Source of the DNA: Vibrio metschnikovii CIP 69.14
GTDB taxonomy: Bacteria > Pseudomonadota > Gammaproteobacteria > Enterobacterales > Vibrionaceae
DNA length: 64,000 nucleotides
Reading direction: 5' to 3'
Assembly (NCBI RefSeq): GCF_000176155.1
Contig: NZ_ACZO01000006.1
Location: forward strand, 682,001-746,000
How positions within the stretch are numbered: position 1 is the first letter of the stretch; every line of letters starts with the position of its first letter. The notes under the pieces are model-generated. The model was not told the DNA's origin. It was given only the letters and a program-made list of their open reading frames with translations, and did not search any database. Shown in pieces: positions 63,252 through 64,000 of the stretch. The position numbers and the translations under genes are program-made.

Positions 63252-64000
63252 TGATCACTAAGCATGGCCTTGCAGCATTGAGTTTAAGCCTACTATTACT
63301 TCACCCAGTTCATGCAAGTAGCGGTTTGACCGAACAGGCACAAAATGAGAGTCGAGTACAACGCAGTCATAATGTTCAGCGTGAAGCAACATTTCAAAAA
63401 ACGGAACAGCAATTACGCGATGAAAAAAAGGCTCTGATGGCGCAAAGAGATCGCTTACAAGCAGAAGCCGATAAGCTGTCTACCCGTTTTAGCCAAAATG
63501 AAAATAGTCTTGCTCGTCTAGAAGAAAAGCTGCGTTTAGAAACCGGCAGTTTAGGTGAAATTTTTGGTGTCGTTCGACAAAACGGAAAAGAGTTACAAGC
63601 GACACTAAGTGATTCTGTAACGGGTGTTGATCGTCAACACTATGCCCCTGTGGTTGATCAGATTGTCGCGGCCCAATCCTTACCTTCGATGAAGCAATTG
63701 ATTGGTTTATGGCAGGCAATGCAAGAGCAAGTGATTGCCAGTGGCGAAATTAGCACGAATACGATTGCTTTTATTGATGGTGAAGGCAGAACTCAACAAG
63801 TGGATGCAGTTCGACTTGGTGCGATGGCTTTAGTCACTGAGCAAGGTTATGTCAGTTGGAATAATCGCCGTCAAGACGCGGTAGCTTATCAACAGCAGCC
63901 CGCTCAAGGTGCGCGTTTCTCTTCATTAACCGATCTTAAACAAGGAGAAATGCAATCGCTGGTATTGGATCCTTCACAAGGTCTTCTATTTGAACAGCTT
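63251..64000 (+). CDS. ttpC: TtpC-like MotA/TolQ/ExbB proton-channel family protein (3' end cut off)
   Basis: 250 codons are open to the window edge. After a signal peptide (about 1-24, VHA) comes a long periplasmic region with a coiled coil (EQQLRDEKKALMAQRDRLQA) and then a globular part (GSLGEIFGVVRQNGKEL). This N-terminal periplasmic extension ahead of an ExbB-like channel domain is the hallmark of TtpC, which is needed for TonB2-dependent siderophore uptake in vibrios. The channel domain itself should lie beyond the window. The assignment rests on the extension and on the DUF3450 neighbour. Confidence 0.78.
   Translation, partial: MITKHGLAALSLSLLLLHPVHASSGLTEQAQNESRVQRSHNVQREATFQKTEQQLRDEKKALMAQRDRLQAEADKLSTRFSQNENSLARLEEKLRLETGSLGEIFGVVRQNGKELQATLSDSVTGVDRQHYAPVVDQIVAAQSLPSMKQLIGLWQAMQEQVIASGEISTNTIAFIDGEGRTQQVDAVRLGAMALVTEQGYVSWNNRRQDAVAYQQQPAQGARFSSLTDLKQGEMQSLVLDPSQGLLFEQL

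Overview
The window looks like a chromosomal segment of a gammaproteobacterium of the Vibrionaceae (Vibrio or a close relative). The reasons are the protein sequences themselves, the rlmI-acyP-tusE-yccA neighbourhood shared with enterics, a DUF3450/TtpC-type TonB system at the right edge, a complete tyrosine-catabolism operon beginning with a VllY/HppD-type dioxygenase, a chemosensory cluster separate from any flagellar genes, and two ERIC-type repeats. No rRNA, tRNA, integrase, transposase or CRISPR array was seen. Composition and gene style look even throughout, so this reads as core or stable accessory chromosome rather than an island.

Layout. 1-4.4 kb: a cut-off membrane acyltransferase-like gene, a small predicted outer-membrane barrel and a large peptidase/propeller/barrel protein. 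4.5-8.5 kb: a DASH cryptochrome and a cyanide-insensitive type bd oxidase (cioAB) behind a perfect FNR-type site. 8.5-16.8 kb: housekeeping genes (rlmI, acyP, tusE, yccA, an orphan amino-acid binding protein, a CysG N-terminal enzyme, a Cof phosphatase, queE-queC, a 74-residue protein with an operator-like promoter). 16.9-21.2 kb: an unknown gene and the heterodimeric ABC exporter mdlAB. 21.2-22.1 kb: a long non-coding stretch with an ERIC element. 22.1-24.7 kb: a DUF305 copper-type periplasmic protein with a CusRS-like two-component system. 24.8-30.2 kb: a three-gene operon of a membrane-anchored DUF2760 protein and two divergent Hsp70s. 30.5-43.8 kb: an exonuclease, a dCache chemoreceptor, a TerB-like protein, HrpA, a small porin, a LysR/MFS divergent pair, a GNAT enzyme and a CSS-EAL phosphodiesterase. 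44.3-48.2 kb: hpd-hmgA-fah-maiA behind TyrR-like boxes. 48.2-52.5 kb: ugpBAEC, glycerol-3-phosphate uptake. 52.7-53.5 kb: a metallo-beta-lactamase-fold enzyme, then a second ERIC element. 53.9-62.2 kb: an eight-gene chemosensory cluster (receptor-like protein, CheY, STAS, CheA, receptor, CheW, CheR, CheB). 62.4-64.0 kb: the start of an iron-type TonB2 system with a good Fur-box match.

How it fits together. Several units are complete pathways: tyrosine to fumarate and acetoacetate; two consecutive steps of the queuosine precursor route; and an adapted chemosensory array with its own methyltransferase and methylesterase but no cheZ, cheC or cheD in view. The most promising little-understood systems are the DUF2760-Hsp70-Hsp70 operon (a membrane tether plus two unusual Hsp70 ATPases, without a J-protein or exchange factor beside them) and the chemosensory cluster, whose first gene carries a CheZ-like D-x-x-x-Q motif near the C-terminus of a receptor-type signalling domain. 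All functions are read from sequence; no search or structure prediction was run.
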